Below are positions 1-7,419 of a stretch of 64,000 bases of DNA, one piece after another (positions within the stretch are counted from its first letter, which is position 1; every line of letters starts with the position of its first letter). The position numbers and the translations under genes were made by a program. The stretch spans positions 1-64,000 of the forward strand of contig BIFV01000015.1 in the NCBI GenBank assembly GCA_003990955.1. Direction: 5' to 3'. The DNA comes from Sporomusaceae bacterium FL31. Lineage in GTDB: Bacteria; Bacillota; Negativicutes; DSM-1736; Dendrosporobacteraceae. The notes under the pieces are model-generated. The model saw only the letters and a list, made by a program, of their open reading frames with translations. It made no database searches and had not been told where the DNA came from.

Positions 1-1
1 C

Positions 2-1606
2 TTAAGTCAGGATATTGCTGATGGCTTACAATGTATGCACAAGGCTCCTGAAAATACTGAGGTAACGCAAGCAATACTCGATGAGGCTTTCCAACAGTTA
101 GAAGCTAGCTTTAATACTACCTATGGAGGCTTTTCGCCAGCACCTAAGTTTCCTACTCCCCATAATATGATGTTCTTAATGCGCTATTGGCGTCAGACCG
201 GTAAGCATCAGGCATTGGCCATGGTTGAGAAAACGTTAGCGGCAATGCATCAAGGCGGGATCTATGACCATCTAGGGTATGGATTTGCCCGCTATTCTAC
301 AGACAATAAATGGCTGATACCGCATTTTGAGAAGATGCTATATGACAATTCACTCTTATGTATCGCCTATTTGGAGGCTTATCAATGCACTGGGAACGAA
401 CAATTTGCTCGTGTTGCAGAAGAAATATTGGCCTATGTTGCTCGTGATATGACTGATCGGGCGGGAGGCTTCTATTCTGCGGAAGATGCCGATTCTGAAG
501 GGGTCGAAGGAAAGTTCTATGCTTTTACCCGCCAAGAAGTTATTCAGGCGCTTGGTGAACGTGAGGGCACTGTCTTTGCCGACTTCTATGGCATTACTGA
601 GCAGGGCAACTTTGAGGATGGTACCAGTGTTTTAAACCTTATCGGCCGTGATTTAAAGGAGTTTTGCCGGCAGCACGGACTGAGTGAAGATCAGGTGATA
701 AAAACGCTGGAATCTGGTCGACAGCAGCTTTTTGAGCTGAGGGAGCAAAGAATCCATCCTCATAAAGATGATAAGATTCTAACGGCCTGGAATGCTTTAA
801 TGATTGTGGCTTTTGCTAAAGCCGGGCGCGTTCTCAATCGCTCTGATTATACAGTCATGGCTCAACGTGGAATTGATTTCCTTTATAGCCATCTTATTCG
901 TCAAGATGGCCGCTTGTTGGCTCGTTATCGCGATGGTGAAGCCGCATTTCCAGCTTATCTTGATGATTATGCTTATTTATGCTGGGCATTAGTAGAAACG
1001 TATGAAACTGTTTTCGCGCCAATTTATCTTCATCGTGCCATGGAATTATTTGCTGATCTAAAGACATTGTTTTGGGATGCTGAGCATGGGGGCTTCTTCT
1101 TTTATGGCTTGGATAGTGAAGCTTTATTGGCTCGTCCAAAAGAATTATATGATGGCGCTATGCCGTCAGGAAATTCTGTTGCTGCACTAGCCTTGCAACA
1201 GTTAGGCCGTTTAACAGAGAATGACGAAGTAATCCAATTGGCAGAACAATTGGTTAGGGGATTTGCCCATGAAGTGAAACGTCATCCTAAAGCCTATACC
1301 TTCTTCTTAATAGCAGCCAGCTATTACCTGGCTGCACCGCAGCATATCGTTATTGCCGGTTCAGGAGATATGGCTGAAACCTGGTCCATGTTATCCAATG
1401 TCGGCAAAAAATTTCTGCCGAATACGGTTATTATGTTAAATGACTCAGAGCAAAGAGATGCAATCAGTGAACTTTTGCCACATATTATCGAACAAAAAGC
1501 TATTGATGAAAAGGCAACTGCTTATATTTGTGATACCTTTGCCTGCAAGCCGCCGATTACGGATTTGCAACAGTTAACTGAAAAACTTGCTGAATTATCA
1601 AATTGA
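2..1606 (+). CDS. DUF255 / thioredoxin-domain-containing protein (YyaL/SPATA20 family), 5' truncated by window edge
   Basis: The reading frame is open from base 2, so the gene begins before the window; about 534 residues are visible of a family usually near 650-700. What is seen is the C-terminal (alpha/alpha)6-barrel, resembling N-acylglucosamine 2-epimerase and glycosidase folds, with typical stretches such as GGFSPAPKFP, GGIYDHLGYGFARYSTD, PHFEKMLYDN, GGFYSAEDADSEG and DDKILTAWNALM. The N-terminal thioredoxin-like domain lies largely outside. The family's biochemical function is not established; a redox or carbohydrate-related role is only a guess. It stands alone, with ferritin about 100 bases downstream behind its own promoter. 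Family call is sure, function is not. Confidence 0.85.
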   Translation, partial: LSQDIADGLQCMHKAPENTEVTQAILDEAFQQLEASFNTTYGGFSPAPKFPTPHNMMFLMRYWRQTGKHQALAMVEKTLAAMHQGGIYDHLGYGFARYSTDNKWLIPHFEKMLYDNSLLCIAYLEAYQCTGNEQFARVAEEILAYVARDMTDRAGGFYSAEDADSEGVEGKFYAFTRQEVIQALGEREGTVFADFYGITEQGNFEDGTSVLNLIGRDLKEFCRQHGLSEDQVIKTLESGRQQLFELREQRIHPHKDDKILTAWNALMIVAFAKAGRVLNRSDYTVMAQRGIDFLYSHLIRQDGRLLARYRDGEAAFPAYLDDYAYLCWALVETYETVFAPIYLHRAMELFADLKTLFWDAEHGGFFFYGLDSEALLARPKELYDGAMPSGNSVAALALQQLGRLTENDEVIQLAEQLVRGFAHEVKRHPKAYTFFLIAASYYLAAPQHIVIAGSGDMAETWSMLSNVGKKFLPNTVIMLNDSEQRDAISELLPHIIEQKAIDEKATAYICDTFACKPPITDLQQLTEKLAELSN

Positions 1607-1620
1607 CTAAAGTTATTAAT

Positions 1621-1665
1621 TGATAATAATTTTATATTGCGTGACTTTTATAGTTATGTTACACT
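1621..1665 (+). promoter_or_regulatory. Candidate ferritin promoter with AT-rich Fur/PerR-like box
   Basis: A -35-like TTGCGT (1637-1642) and a -10-like TACACT (1660-1665) are separated by 17 bases. Just upstream, TGATAATAATTTTAT (1621-1635) resembles half-palindromic Fur/PerR boxes, with a good left arm and a poor right arm. Iron or peroxide control of a ferritin would make sense, but the match is weak and the region is AT-rich, so this is tentative. Confidence 0.3.
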
Positions 1666-1709
1666 AAGGTTAGTTAGATAATTTTGGCATACGAAAGGGG
1701 TATTTACCG

Positions 1710-2201
1710 ATGATTAGTCAAAAATTACAAGATGCAATGAATAGCCAAATTCAGGCCGAATTATATTCAGCCTATCTTTATCTTTCCATGTCGGCTTACT
1801 GTGAAAGCAAAAACTTAGGTGGCTTTGCTCATTGGATGAAAATGCAGTACCAAGAAGAAACTTCACATGCAATGAAGATCATGGATTACTTACAAGAACG
1901 TGGCGGCACTGTTGCTCTTAAAGCGATTGACGCTCCACCAACTGAGTTTGGTACACCACTGGAAATATTTGAGCAAACTCTTGCCCACGAAATCCATGTA
2001 ACAAACCTCATCAACAGATTGTATGAGGCGGCTTTAGAAGAAAAAGATTATGCTGCCCAGATCTTCTTGCAATGGTTCATTAACGAACAAGTTGAGGAAG
2101 AAGCCAGTGCAACTGCGGTACTGGAAAGATTGAAAATTATTGGCGATAAGAGCACTGGTGCTATCCTTTATTTAGATAAAGAGTTGCGGAAACGTGCTTA
2201 A
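1710..2201 (+). CDS. Non-heme ferritin
   Basis: Ferritin-like diiron protein of 163 residues, the normal length for bacterial FtnA. It oxidises Fe(II) and stores ferric iron in a 24-subunit shell in the cytoplasm. Ferroxidase ligands are visible in order: Glu in QAELYSAYLYLS near residue 17, the EETSHAMK motif near residues 49-53, a Glu near residue 94 (LAHEIH), and the last helix with NEQVEEEA near 127-134. A Shine-Dalgarno sequence (GAAAGGGG) precedes the ATG. The gene is monocistronic: its own promoter lies upstream and an intrinsic terminator follows at once. In an anaerobe it probably protects against iron and oxygen stress. High confidence. Confidence 0.95.
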   Translation: MISQKLQDAMNSQIQAELYSAYLYLSMSAYCESKNLGGFAHWMKMQYQEETSHAMKIMDYLQERGGTVALKAIDAPPTEFGTPLEIFEQTLAHEIHVTNLINRLYEAALEEKDYAAQIFLQWFINEQVEEEASATAVLERLKIIGDKSTGAILYLDKELRKRA

Positions 2202-2206
2202 TAAAC

Positions 2207-2233
2207 AAAATGACCTTTCGGGGTCATTTTTTT
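2207..2233 (+). terminator. Intrinsic terminator of the ferritin gene
   Basis: The arms AAAATGACC (2207-2215) and GGTCATTTT (2222-2230) pair around a 6-base loop and run into a T tract, 5 bases after the ferritin stop codon. Confidence 0.9.
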
Positions 2234-2285
2234 ATGCAGTTGATTCAATCGGTTCTACAACGGCGTTGTCGTGGAATTGCAAAAT

Positions 2286-2315
2286 GAATAATAGCGACTT
2301 TTTTGTGACATGATA
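2286..2315 (+). promoter_or_regulatory. Sigma-G (forespore) promoter for the SspF-like gene
   Basis: GAATA (2286-2290), an 18-base spacer, then CATGATA (2309-2315). This matches the B. subtilis sigma-G pattern as I recall it (G-M-A-T-R, 17-18 bases, C-A-T-N-H-T-A) at all fixed positions. It lies about 40 bases before the start codon of a spore-protein gene, the expected target of sigma-G. Sequence match plus context make it convincing, although no start site has been mapped. Confidence 0.75.
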
Positions 2316-2353
2316 TATGTTAGGTTCGTCTAATTTTAGCTGGAGGTGGTTTT

Positions 2354-2554
2354 ATGAGTAAAGGAATCATGTCTGATAAACAAAAGTGGGAACTTGCTCA
2401 TGACCTGGGATTCGGTGAAAAAATTGAAGACGGAGATTGGGGCGACGTCACGACCAAAGAAGTAGGCATGATGGTTCGTGAGTCTATTAAAAGGGCTGAG
2501 AAAGCAATGGCTGATGATGCTAAACTCAATGGCGAGGCTCATCAAAACTATTAA
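2354..2554 (+). CDS. Small acid-soluble spore protein, alpha/beta type (SspF-like)
   Basis: A 66-residue protein with the alpha/beta SASP layout: a first helix WELAHDLGFGEKIEDGDWG, a G-D-W-G turn, then VTTKEVGMMVRESIKRAEKAM. The MSDKQKWELAHDLGF start resembles B. subtilis SspF more than SspA/B. Such proteins coat DNA in the forespore, protecting it from UV and chemicals, and are degraded at germination. A strong GGAGGTGG ribosome-binding site precedes the ATG. The sigma-G promoter upstream and the perfect-arm terminator downstream make it a single-gene unit. A second, more canonical SASP gene lies on the other strand near 35.2 kb. The family call is secure; the SspF subtype is by resemblance. 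Confidence 0.85.
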   Translation: MSKGIMSDKQKWELAHDLGFGEKIEDGDWGDVTTKEVGMMVRESIKRAEKAMADDAKLNGEAHQNY

Positions 2555-2556
2555 TT

Positions 2557-2602
2557 AGAAAAGAATGACCTTAAGTTTACAAACTTAAGGTCATTCTTTT
2601 CT
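2557..2602 (+). terminator. Terminator after the SspF-like gene (22-bp perfect arms)
   Basis: Arms 2557-2578 and 2581-2602 are perfect reverse complements around two central bases (the tip must open to form the loop). The descending arm ends in TTTT. Palindrome symmetry could let it work in both directions. Its core AAAGAATGACCTTAAGTTT recurs in the hcp terminator at 4696-4714. Confidence 0.85.
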
Positions 2603-2786
2603 ATGATTTAGAGTCTCCATTAGGAGTAGATTTCGTAAAACTAATATTTATTGTATTCTCACCTATGATATGACATGAGCGTGTTGCAGCAAAGAAGAAT
2701 AGCGAAAAAGTTTATTTACAAACACCTCGTTGGAGCGACGTGAGCACTGGCGAAGACGGGATAAACAAAAAAGTCCATCAGCACGA
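2603..2786. other. Intergenic stretch with no gene seen
   Basis: No plausible coding frame. GTTTAT near 2709 and ATAAAC near 2760 bracket a GC-richer block (about 2725-2759) that contains a small self-complementary piece around CGTTGGAGCGACG. I cannot assign it; it may be a remnant or part of a structured untranslated RNA. Confidence 0.3.
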
Positions 2787-2838
2787 TGAATAAGTTAAGA
2801 CCCCGAAGTATGAAACTTTCGGGGTCTTAACTTATTCA
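2787..2838. terminator. Long stem-loop, possibly a bidirectional terminator
   Basis: Perfect 21-base arms (2787-2807 and 2818-2838) enclose a 10-base loop; the core pairs GACCCCGAA with TTCGGGGTC. No long T tract follows on either strand, so termination is uncertain. It separates the region after the SspF-like gene from the hcp control region. Confidence 0.5.
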
Positions 2839-2859
2839 TTGTTCCACAGACGAAGTCGC

Positions 2860-2909
2860 TGTGATTATCATCACATTCAATAGGTTGAAATTCCGCTAGA
2901 ATGATATCA
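2860..2909 (+). promoter_or_regulatory. CRP/FNR-family operator and promoter of hcp
   Basis: TGTGATTATCATCACA (2860-2875) is a perfect palindrome of the TGTGA-N6-TCACA type bound by CRP/FNR-superfamily regulators. A -10-like TAGAAT lies at 2897-2902; a start point 7 bases later (about 2909) would put the operator centre exactly at -41.5, the usual place for class II activation, with no good -35 needed. Nitrosative-stress regulators of this superfamily (HcpR) commonly control hcp, so HcpR is the leading candidate; the regulator itself is not in the window. Confidence 0.65.
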
Positions 2910-2962
2910 AACAGTGTTGCTCATGGTTCCTATAATGGTTCATATATAAGGAGGAAAAAAAT

Positions 2963-4678
2963 ATGTCAATGTTTTGTTATCAATGTCAAGAAACAGCAAA
3001 AGGTACTGGCTGCACGATGCGGGGTGTCTGCGGAAAGACAGCTGATGTGGCCAATCTCCAAGACCTGCTCATTTATACGCTCAAAGGAATTTCGGTATAT
3101 ACCCTTGAGGCTCGCAAAGCGGGCATTGATACAGCTAAAGCTGATAAGTTCATTATGGAAGGCTTATTTGCTACCATCACCAATGCTAACTTTGATAAAG
3201 AGTACTTTATTGCTCTCATTAAACAAGCTTTAAGCGTGCGCGAAGCTGTGAAGGCTGCTTTAATAAAAGCCGGCGTGTCGGTAGAAGCTGCAAACGATAG
3301 TACGAAATCCATCTGGCAGAAAATAGCGAAATGGTTTACCGGTGCCGAGGAAATAGAAACTGCTCATGACAGCACTTTGTGGTTTGCTGACAGCGCAGCT
3401 GTTTTTGAAGAGAAAGCTGCCAAAGTCGGAATTTTAGCTACTGAAAACGAAGATGTCCGCTCATTGCGCGAATTACTCACTTATGGCGTTAAAGGGATGG
3501 CTGCCTACGCCGAGCATGCCTATACCTTAGGGTATAAGGAAGATGCAATTTTTGCTTTCATTCAAAAGGCGCTGGTTGCTACAATCAATGATAAGTTAAG
3601 TGCTGATGAACTGGTTGCATTAGTATTGGAGTGCGGCAAATACGGCGTCGATGTTATGGCTTTGCTGGATAAAGCCAATACCAGCACCTATGGCAACCCA
3701 GAGATTACCAAGGTTAATATTGGTGTGAGAAAAAACCCGGCTATTCTCATTAGTGGTCATGATCTGAAGGACCTTGAAGAACTGCTGGAACAAACCAAAG
3801 GCACTAGCGTTGACGTCTATACTCACGGCGAGATGCTGCCGGCTCATTATTACCCAGCCTTTAAGAAATATGACAATTTTGCCGGTAATTATGGTAATGC
3901 ATGGTGGTTGCAAGACAAAGAATTCGAAACCTTCAACGGACCTATCCTGATGACTACCAACTGCTTAGTACCGCCCAAGGCCAGCTACAAGGATCGCGTA
4001 TATGTGACCGGTGTAGTAGGATTCGAAGGCTTAAAGCAAATTGGCGAGCGGGTGAATGGTAAGCCGAAAGATTTTTCGGCGCTTATCGCTCATGCTAAAC
4101 AATGCCCACCGCCTCAAGAATTGGAGCAAGGTGAGATTGTCGGTGGTTTTGCCCACAGCCAGGTGCTTGCACTGGCAGATAAAGTAGTAGACGCTGTGAA
4201 AAGCGGCGCTATTAAACGGTTTTTTGTTATGGCAGGCTGCGACGGCCGTATGAAAAGCAGAGACTATTATGCCGAATTTGCTAAAGCACTGCCGCAAGAC
4301 ACCGTGATTTTGACAGCTGGTTGCGCTAAATATCGCTATAACAAGCTGCCCCTTGGTGACATCGGTGGTATTCCCCGCGTATTGGATGCCGGCCAATGCA
4401 ACGACTCTTACTCACTGGCAATTATTGCGTTGAAGCTCAAAGAAGTGTTTGGTCTGGATGATGTTAATAAACTTCCTGTATCTTACAATATAGCCTGGTA
4501 TGAACAAAAAGCCGTTATCGTGCTGCTAGCTCTGTTGTACCTTGGTGTGAAAAATATTCACCTCGGTCCTACGCTGCCTGGTTTCCTTTCACCAAATGTA
4601 GCAAAGGTTCTGGTAGAGAACTTTGGCATCGGCGGCATTACCACTCCGGAAGACGATATCAAAATGTTCATATCTTAA
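2963..4678 (+). CDS. hcp: Hydroxylamine reductase / hybrid-cluster protein
   Basis: A 571-residue protein carrying all Hcp signatures. The N-terminal cysteines are C5-x2-C8-x8-C17-x5-C23, the tight spacing of strict-anaerobe Hcp that binds a [4Fe-4S] cluster, unlike the wider enterobacterial spacing. Ligands of the hybrid Fe-S-O cluster are visible in [37 protein letters not shown] and [10 protein letters not shown]. The cytoplasmic enzyme reduces hydroxylamine in vitro; in vivo it is mainly linked to NO detoxification. The start is fixed by TAAGGAGG 7 bases before ATG 2963. No hcr partner follows. The gene is monocistronic, and its terminator is split by an insertion sequence. Confidence 0.97.
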   Translation: MSMFCYQCQETAKGTGCTMRGVCGKTADVANLQDLLIYTLKGISVYTLEARKAGIDTAKADKFIMEGLFATITNANFDKEYFIALIKQALSVREAVKAALIKAGVSVEAANDSTKSIWQKIAKWFTGAEEIETAHDSTLWFADSAAVFEEKAAKVGILATENEDVRSLRELLTYGVKGMAAYAEHAYTLGYKEDAIFAFIQKALVATINDKLSADELVALVLECGKYGVDVMALLDKANTSTYGNPEITKVNIGVRKNPAILISGHDLKDLEELLEQTKGTSVDVYTHGEMLPAHYYPAFKKYDNFAGNYGNAWWLQDKEFETFNGPILMTTNCLVPPKASYKDRVYVTGVVGFEGLKQIGERVNGKPKDFSALIAHAKQCPPPQELEQGEIVGGFAHSQVLALADKVVDAVKSGAIKRFFVMAGCDGRMKSRDYYAEFAKALPQDTVILTAGCAKYRYNKLPLGDIGGIPRVLDAGQCNDSYSLAIIALKLKEVFGLDDVNKLPVSYNIAWYEQKAVIVLLALLYLGVKNIHLGPTLPGFLSPNVAKVLVENFGIGGITTPEDDIKMFIS

Positions 4679-4695
4679 TGGTTGCAAGGTAATAG

Positions 4696-4719
4696 AAAGA
4701 ATGACCTTAAGTTTACAAA
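4696..4719 (+). terminator. Left half of the hcp terminator, split by the IS element
   Basis: The ascending arm AAAGAATGACCTTAAGTTT (4696-4714) has its partner AAACTTAGGGTCATTCTTT at 6030-6048, followed by Ts, on the far side of the insertion sequence. Removing the element and one CAAA copy rebuilds a 19-bp hairpin with one G-T wobble. The hairpin sequence is almost identical to the terminator after the SspF-like gene. Confidence 0.85.
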
Positions 4720-4779
4720 TGAAGTGAACCCCGGTTAAGGAAGATAAAAGAAACATCCCTATCATAGGATTACTCAATA

Positions 4780-5655
4780 TTACGCAGACTGGCACCGTTT
4801 CTCGTACGGTGTCAGTTTTGTTTTAAGCTGGCATCGTTCATAGTTATAATAATGAATGTACTGCTCTACGGCCTCTCTGGCTTCATCGATGGTTGCAAAC
4901 TTACGACGCTGTATCCATTCTGTCTTGAGCATGCCGAAGAAATTCTCTATGCAAGCGTTATCTAAGCAATTACCTCGCCTTGACATTGATGGTGTCATAT
5001 CATAGTCTTGAAGTAGGCGAAAATACGCGTGGGAAGTGTATTGGAAGCCTTGGTCGCTGTGGAGTACCAGTCCACTTGCGACCTTTTCCCTTTTTAACGC
5101 TTCTTTAATTGTCATTGTAACTAAATTGACGCTCTGCTCCGTTCCCATTCTATGACCTACGATAAAGCCATCGCTGAGATCCTTGATGGCTGACAGATAA
5201 AGGATTCCCTGCTGAGTATGTATATAGGTAATATCCGTTACCCATTTCTGGTTCGACCGCTCTGCGTTAAAGTTACGGTTTAGGATGTTTTCATAACGAT
5301 GAAGCGCATCACTGTAATGAGTATAGGGTCGCCGCCGTCGGGATACTGATTGGATACCTAGTTTTTTCATGATCCGGTATACAACTTTATGATTAACTAG
5401 TACACCATAATGTTTAGTTATTTGAAGCGTAATTTGTCTATATCCGGCACTGCCATTAGAAGCATTGTATCTATTCAAAATCAGTTCAGACAGGTGTATA
5501 TCCCGGTCTGGCTGATTTTGCCGAACTCGCCATTTGTAGTACCCAGAATAGGACACATTGAATATTCTACACATCCCTCCTAAAGGATACCTACCTTCAA
5601 AACGGAAGATCACCCGATAGCGGAGATAATTACTCAGCTCCTTCCCGCCTCGCAT
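4780..5655 (-). CDS. IS3-family transposase OrfB (DDE integrase domain)
   Basis: A 291-residue frame with an N-terminal HTH_21-type segment (MCRIFNVSYSGYYKWRVRQ) and an rve integrase core. The catalytic triad is visible: Asp in WVTDITYI, Asp in LHSDQGFQYTS, and Glu in NACIENFFGMLKTE, 35 residues on. It overlaps orfA by 22 bases in the -1 frame and is expected to be made mainly as an OrfAB fusion by -1 frameshifting, which is the active transposase in this family. The ATG used here lies just after the slip site and may not be a real independent start. No damage is seen. Confidence 0.92.
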   Translation of the reverse strand: MRGGKELSNYLRYRVIFRFEGRYPLGGMCRIFNVSYSGYYKWRVRQNQPDRDIHLSELILNRYNASNGSAGYRQITLQITKHYGVLVNHKVVYRIMKKLGIQSVSRRRRPYTHYSDALHRYENILNRNFNAERSNQKWVTDITYIHTQQGILYLSAIKDLSDGFIVGHRMGTEQSVNLVTMTIKEALKREKVASGLVLHSDQGFQYTSHAYFRLLQDYDMTPSMSRRGNCLDNACIENFFGMLKTEWIQRRKFATIDEAREAVEQYIHYYNYERCQLKTKLTPYEKRCQSA

Positions 5656-5942
5656 AGAAAATTTCTCAGCAATTCATTCTCCATTCGTAGTTGCTTTAGT
5701 TCATATTTTATCTGTTCTTGTTCAGATCTTGGCCTTTTTCTTGGCCTTCCCTTGGGCTTAGGCTGCACTCCAGGTTTGTCTCTATTCCGATGGCGTCGAC
5801 ACCATACTTTAAGCTGGGATTTAGACGTGATACCGAGTTGTATCATAACTTCATTCAGTGTTAGGCCATCCTCCAGATGCATCCGAACAGCTTGCTGTTT
5901 AATTGCTTCTGAGTAATGTTTCATTCCCTTTTTCCCAGCCAT
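5634..5942 (-). CDS. IS3-family transposase OrfA (helix-turn-helix)
   Basis: A 102-residue basic protein with an HTH_Tnp_1-type domain (KHYSEAIKQQAVRMHLEDG, then LTLNEVMIQLGITSKSQLKVW), a K/R/P-rich linker and a leucine-zipper-like tail (IKYELKQLRMENELLRNFL). OrfA binds the terminal repeats and provides the DNA-binding part of the OrfAB fusion. It begins about 86 bases inside the right end of the element, behind AGGAGGTTG. The reading frame passes through AAATTTT close to its end, allowing shift into orfB. Confidence 0.92.
   Translation of the reverse strand: MAGKKGMKHYSEAIKQQAVRMHLEDGLTLNEVMIQLGITSKSQLKVWCRRHRNRDKPGVQPKPKGRPRKRPRSEQEQIKYELKQLRMENELLRNFLCEAGRS
5658..5664 (-). other. Programmed -1 frameshift site
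   Basis: On the minus strand the heptamer reads A-AAT-TTT in the orfA frame, a canonical X-XXY-YYZ slippery sequence. Slipping back one base enters the orfB frame 3 bases before its ATG. Position and phase fit the IS3 mechanism. Confidence 0.8.
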
Positions 5943-6088
5943 AATGAAACAACCTCCTATGGTAGTTCCTTTTTATCCTACCATAGGAGGTTGTTTTCTT
6001 TCATCTTCCGTTTTGAGGGTTCACTTCACAAACTTAGGGTCATTCTTTTTTGATGTTCTTTATCGTTTATAAATATAATTATTTGTAG

Positions 6089-7249
6089 TTAAACAATTTC
6101 TATTTTTTGTCTCCGCAGAGACTCAATAAAGTTTGAACTTACATGCAGATTGCTTTGTACCAGCTCAGGCGGAGTTAGTGCCATCCATTGGTTTAGTGAC
6201 ATATCGGCATAGTGGGCTGAGCGGAATAACTCCAAAAACCAGAGACTGCAGTCACCGGTGTTTTGTACATAGTGGCCATAAGGAAATGGAATATAGCCAA
6301 CATCACCAGCCTGGACATTGAAAGTACGCGCATTGCCATTTGCGGCAAATGCAGTCATTCGCCCCATTCCTGAGATGAAGTATTGCCACTCATCGTCAAA
6401 GTGCCAATGCATCTCTCTCATGCCCCCTGGCTTAACTTCCACCAAAGCCGCTGCAGTGGTCGTTGAAATAGGGAAATTACTTGAATCCACGATACGCACC
6501 GTTCCATATGGATATTCGAGCGGTTTTTGGGCAAGCAACCGATGTTTAAAGGTTTTTGGTACTGTACCGAAGGGATCGGGGACTTTCTGGCTTTGGATGG
6601 TTCCAGGGATACTGGATTGATAAATGTATCGCTGTTTGGCAGGAATATTGGCAAAGACACTAGTGGGTACGCCGAAATTTGCTGACAGGATTTCTTTAGG
6701 GGTGTGTGCGAACCAATCAGAAATGGAAAAGGTATTGAGATCAGAGAAATGACCATCGTTAAAGACAAGTAAAAATTCGCAGCCATTCTCCAGCCCCTGG
6801 ATGGTATGCGGAATGCCTGCAGGAAAGAACCATAAATCACCAGGAAAGATATCACCAATAAAATTTCGGCCATCCTGGTCTACCGAAGTTACACGGGCGC
6901 TACCCAATAAGACATAAGCCCACTCTGTTTGGGAATGCCAATGCATCTCGCGAACACCGCCAGGCGTTAAAGCCATATTTACTCCGGCTAGTGTTGTGGC
7001 AACTGGCAGTTCACGAATTGTTATCTCGCGCGACCAGCCGCCGTGGTTTAATGTCATATGGGCATCAGAAAATGAAAATTTCAGGTTTGGGATTAAGCCG
7101 GCATCTGTAGCTGGTGGGACAAGCATGTCCGGATTTTCAAAGTCTCTCAGAATGTCTCGCGGCCCAAGATCAAGGGCGCCAGCGCCATCATCTCTTATTG
7201 GTTGTGGCACATCCTCGCATAGCTCTTGATTTCTTAATAATTTAGACAT
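6089..7249 (-). CDS. Oxalate decarboxylase family bicupin
   Basis: A 386-residue two-cupin protein, the normal length for OxdC/OxdD. It splits oxalate to formate and CO2 using Mn in each cupin. N-terminal metal ligands are H103, H105, E109 and H148; the C-terminal site shows MHWHFDDEW and YGHYVQN, and the Glu of WFLELF matches OxdC Glu333. The mobile lid of the N-terminal site, SENST in B. subtilis OxdC, reads S169-D-L-N-T here, so catalytic Glu162 is replaced by Asp170. No signal peptide is visible. An AGGAGGG ribosome-binding site precedes the ATG. The gene is isolated, next to the pdxK unit. Oxalate decarboxylase is most likely, but the altered lid leaves activity open. Confidence 0.85.
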   Translation of the reverse strand: MSKLLRNQELCEDVPQPIRDDGAGALDLGPRDILRDFENPDMLVPPATDAGLIPNLKFSFSDAHMTLNHGGWSREITIRELPVATTLAGVNMALTPGGVREMHWHSQTEWAYVLLGSARVTSVDQDGRNFIGDIFPGDLWFFPAGIPHTIQGLENGCEFLLVFNDGHFSDLNTFSISDWFAHTPKEILSANFGVPTSVFANIPAKQRYIYQSSIPGTIQSQKVPDPFGTVPKTFKHRLLAQKPLEYPYGTVRIVDSSNFPISTTTAAALVEVKPGGMREMHWHFDDEWQYFISGMGRMTAFAANGNARTFNVQAGDVGYIPFPYGHYVQNTGDCSLWFLELFRSAHYADMSLNQWMALTPPELVQSNLHVSSNFIESLRRQKIEIV

Positions 7250-7376
7250 AGACCCTCCTTGTTGTTCTTACACGGATGGGGCATGACGAAGAAAAACTAC
7301 TTTATGTAATTATCTTATGTTTGAATTTTACAAGGAGAAAGTTGTCTATGTAAGCATTGATTCTGAACAAAAAGAA

Positions 7377-7407
7377 GAACGATCTAGCCAGTTTGGCTAG
7401 ACCGTTC
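7377..7407 (-). terminator. Intrinsic terminator of pdxK
   Basis: Arms 7377-7390 and 7394-7407 pair (GAACG, one mismatch, then TCTAGCCA) around a GTT loop. On the minus strand a T-rich tract follows. It lies 12 bases after the pdxK stop codon. Confidence 0.85.
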
Positions 7408-7419
7408 GCTTTGGCATTC

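Larger units (their letters stand above)
4720..6028 (-). mobile_element. Complete IS3-family insertion sequence (probably IS150 group)
   Basis: The element is 1309 bp. Its ends are inverted repeats starting TGAAGTGAACCC at both termini, with further similarity (GGAAGAT, then AAAGAAA) over about 31 bases. It is flanked by a 4-bp target duplication CAAA (4716-4719 and 6029-6032). Two overlapping transposase frames run on the minus strand with a slippery heptamer between them, as expected for IS3. Both frames are intact, so it may still be active. It landed between the two arms of the hcp terminator. Exact duplication and intact frames suggest a recent insertion. Confidence 0.93.

Noticed and set aside
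2901..3233. 110-codon frame overlapping the start of hcp
   Set aside because: It is in another frame of hcp, begins upstream of the hcp ribosome-binding site and has no domain; hcp is unambiguous.
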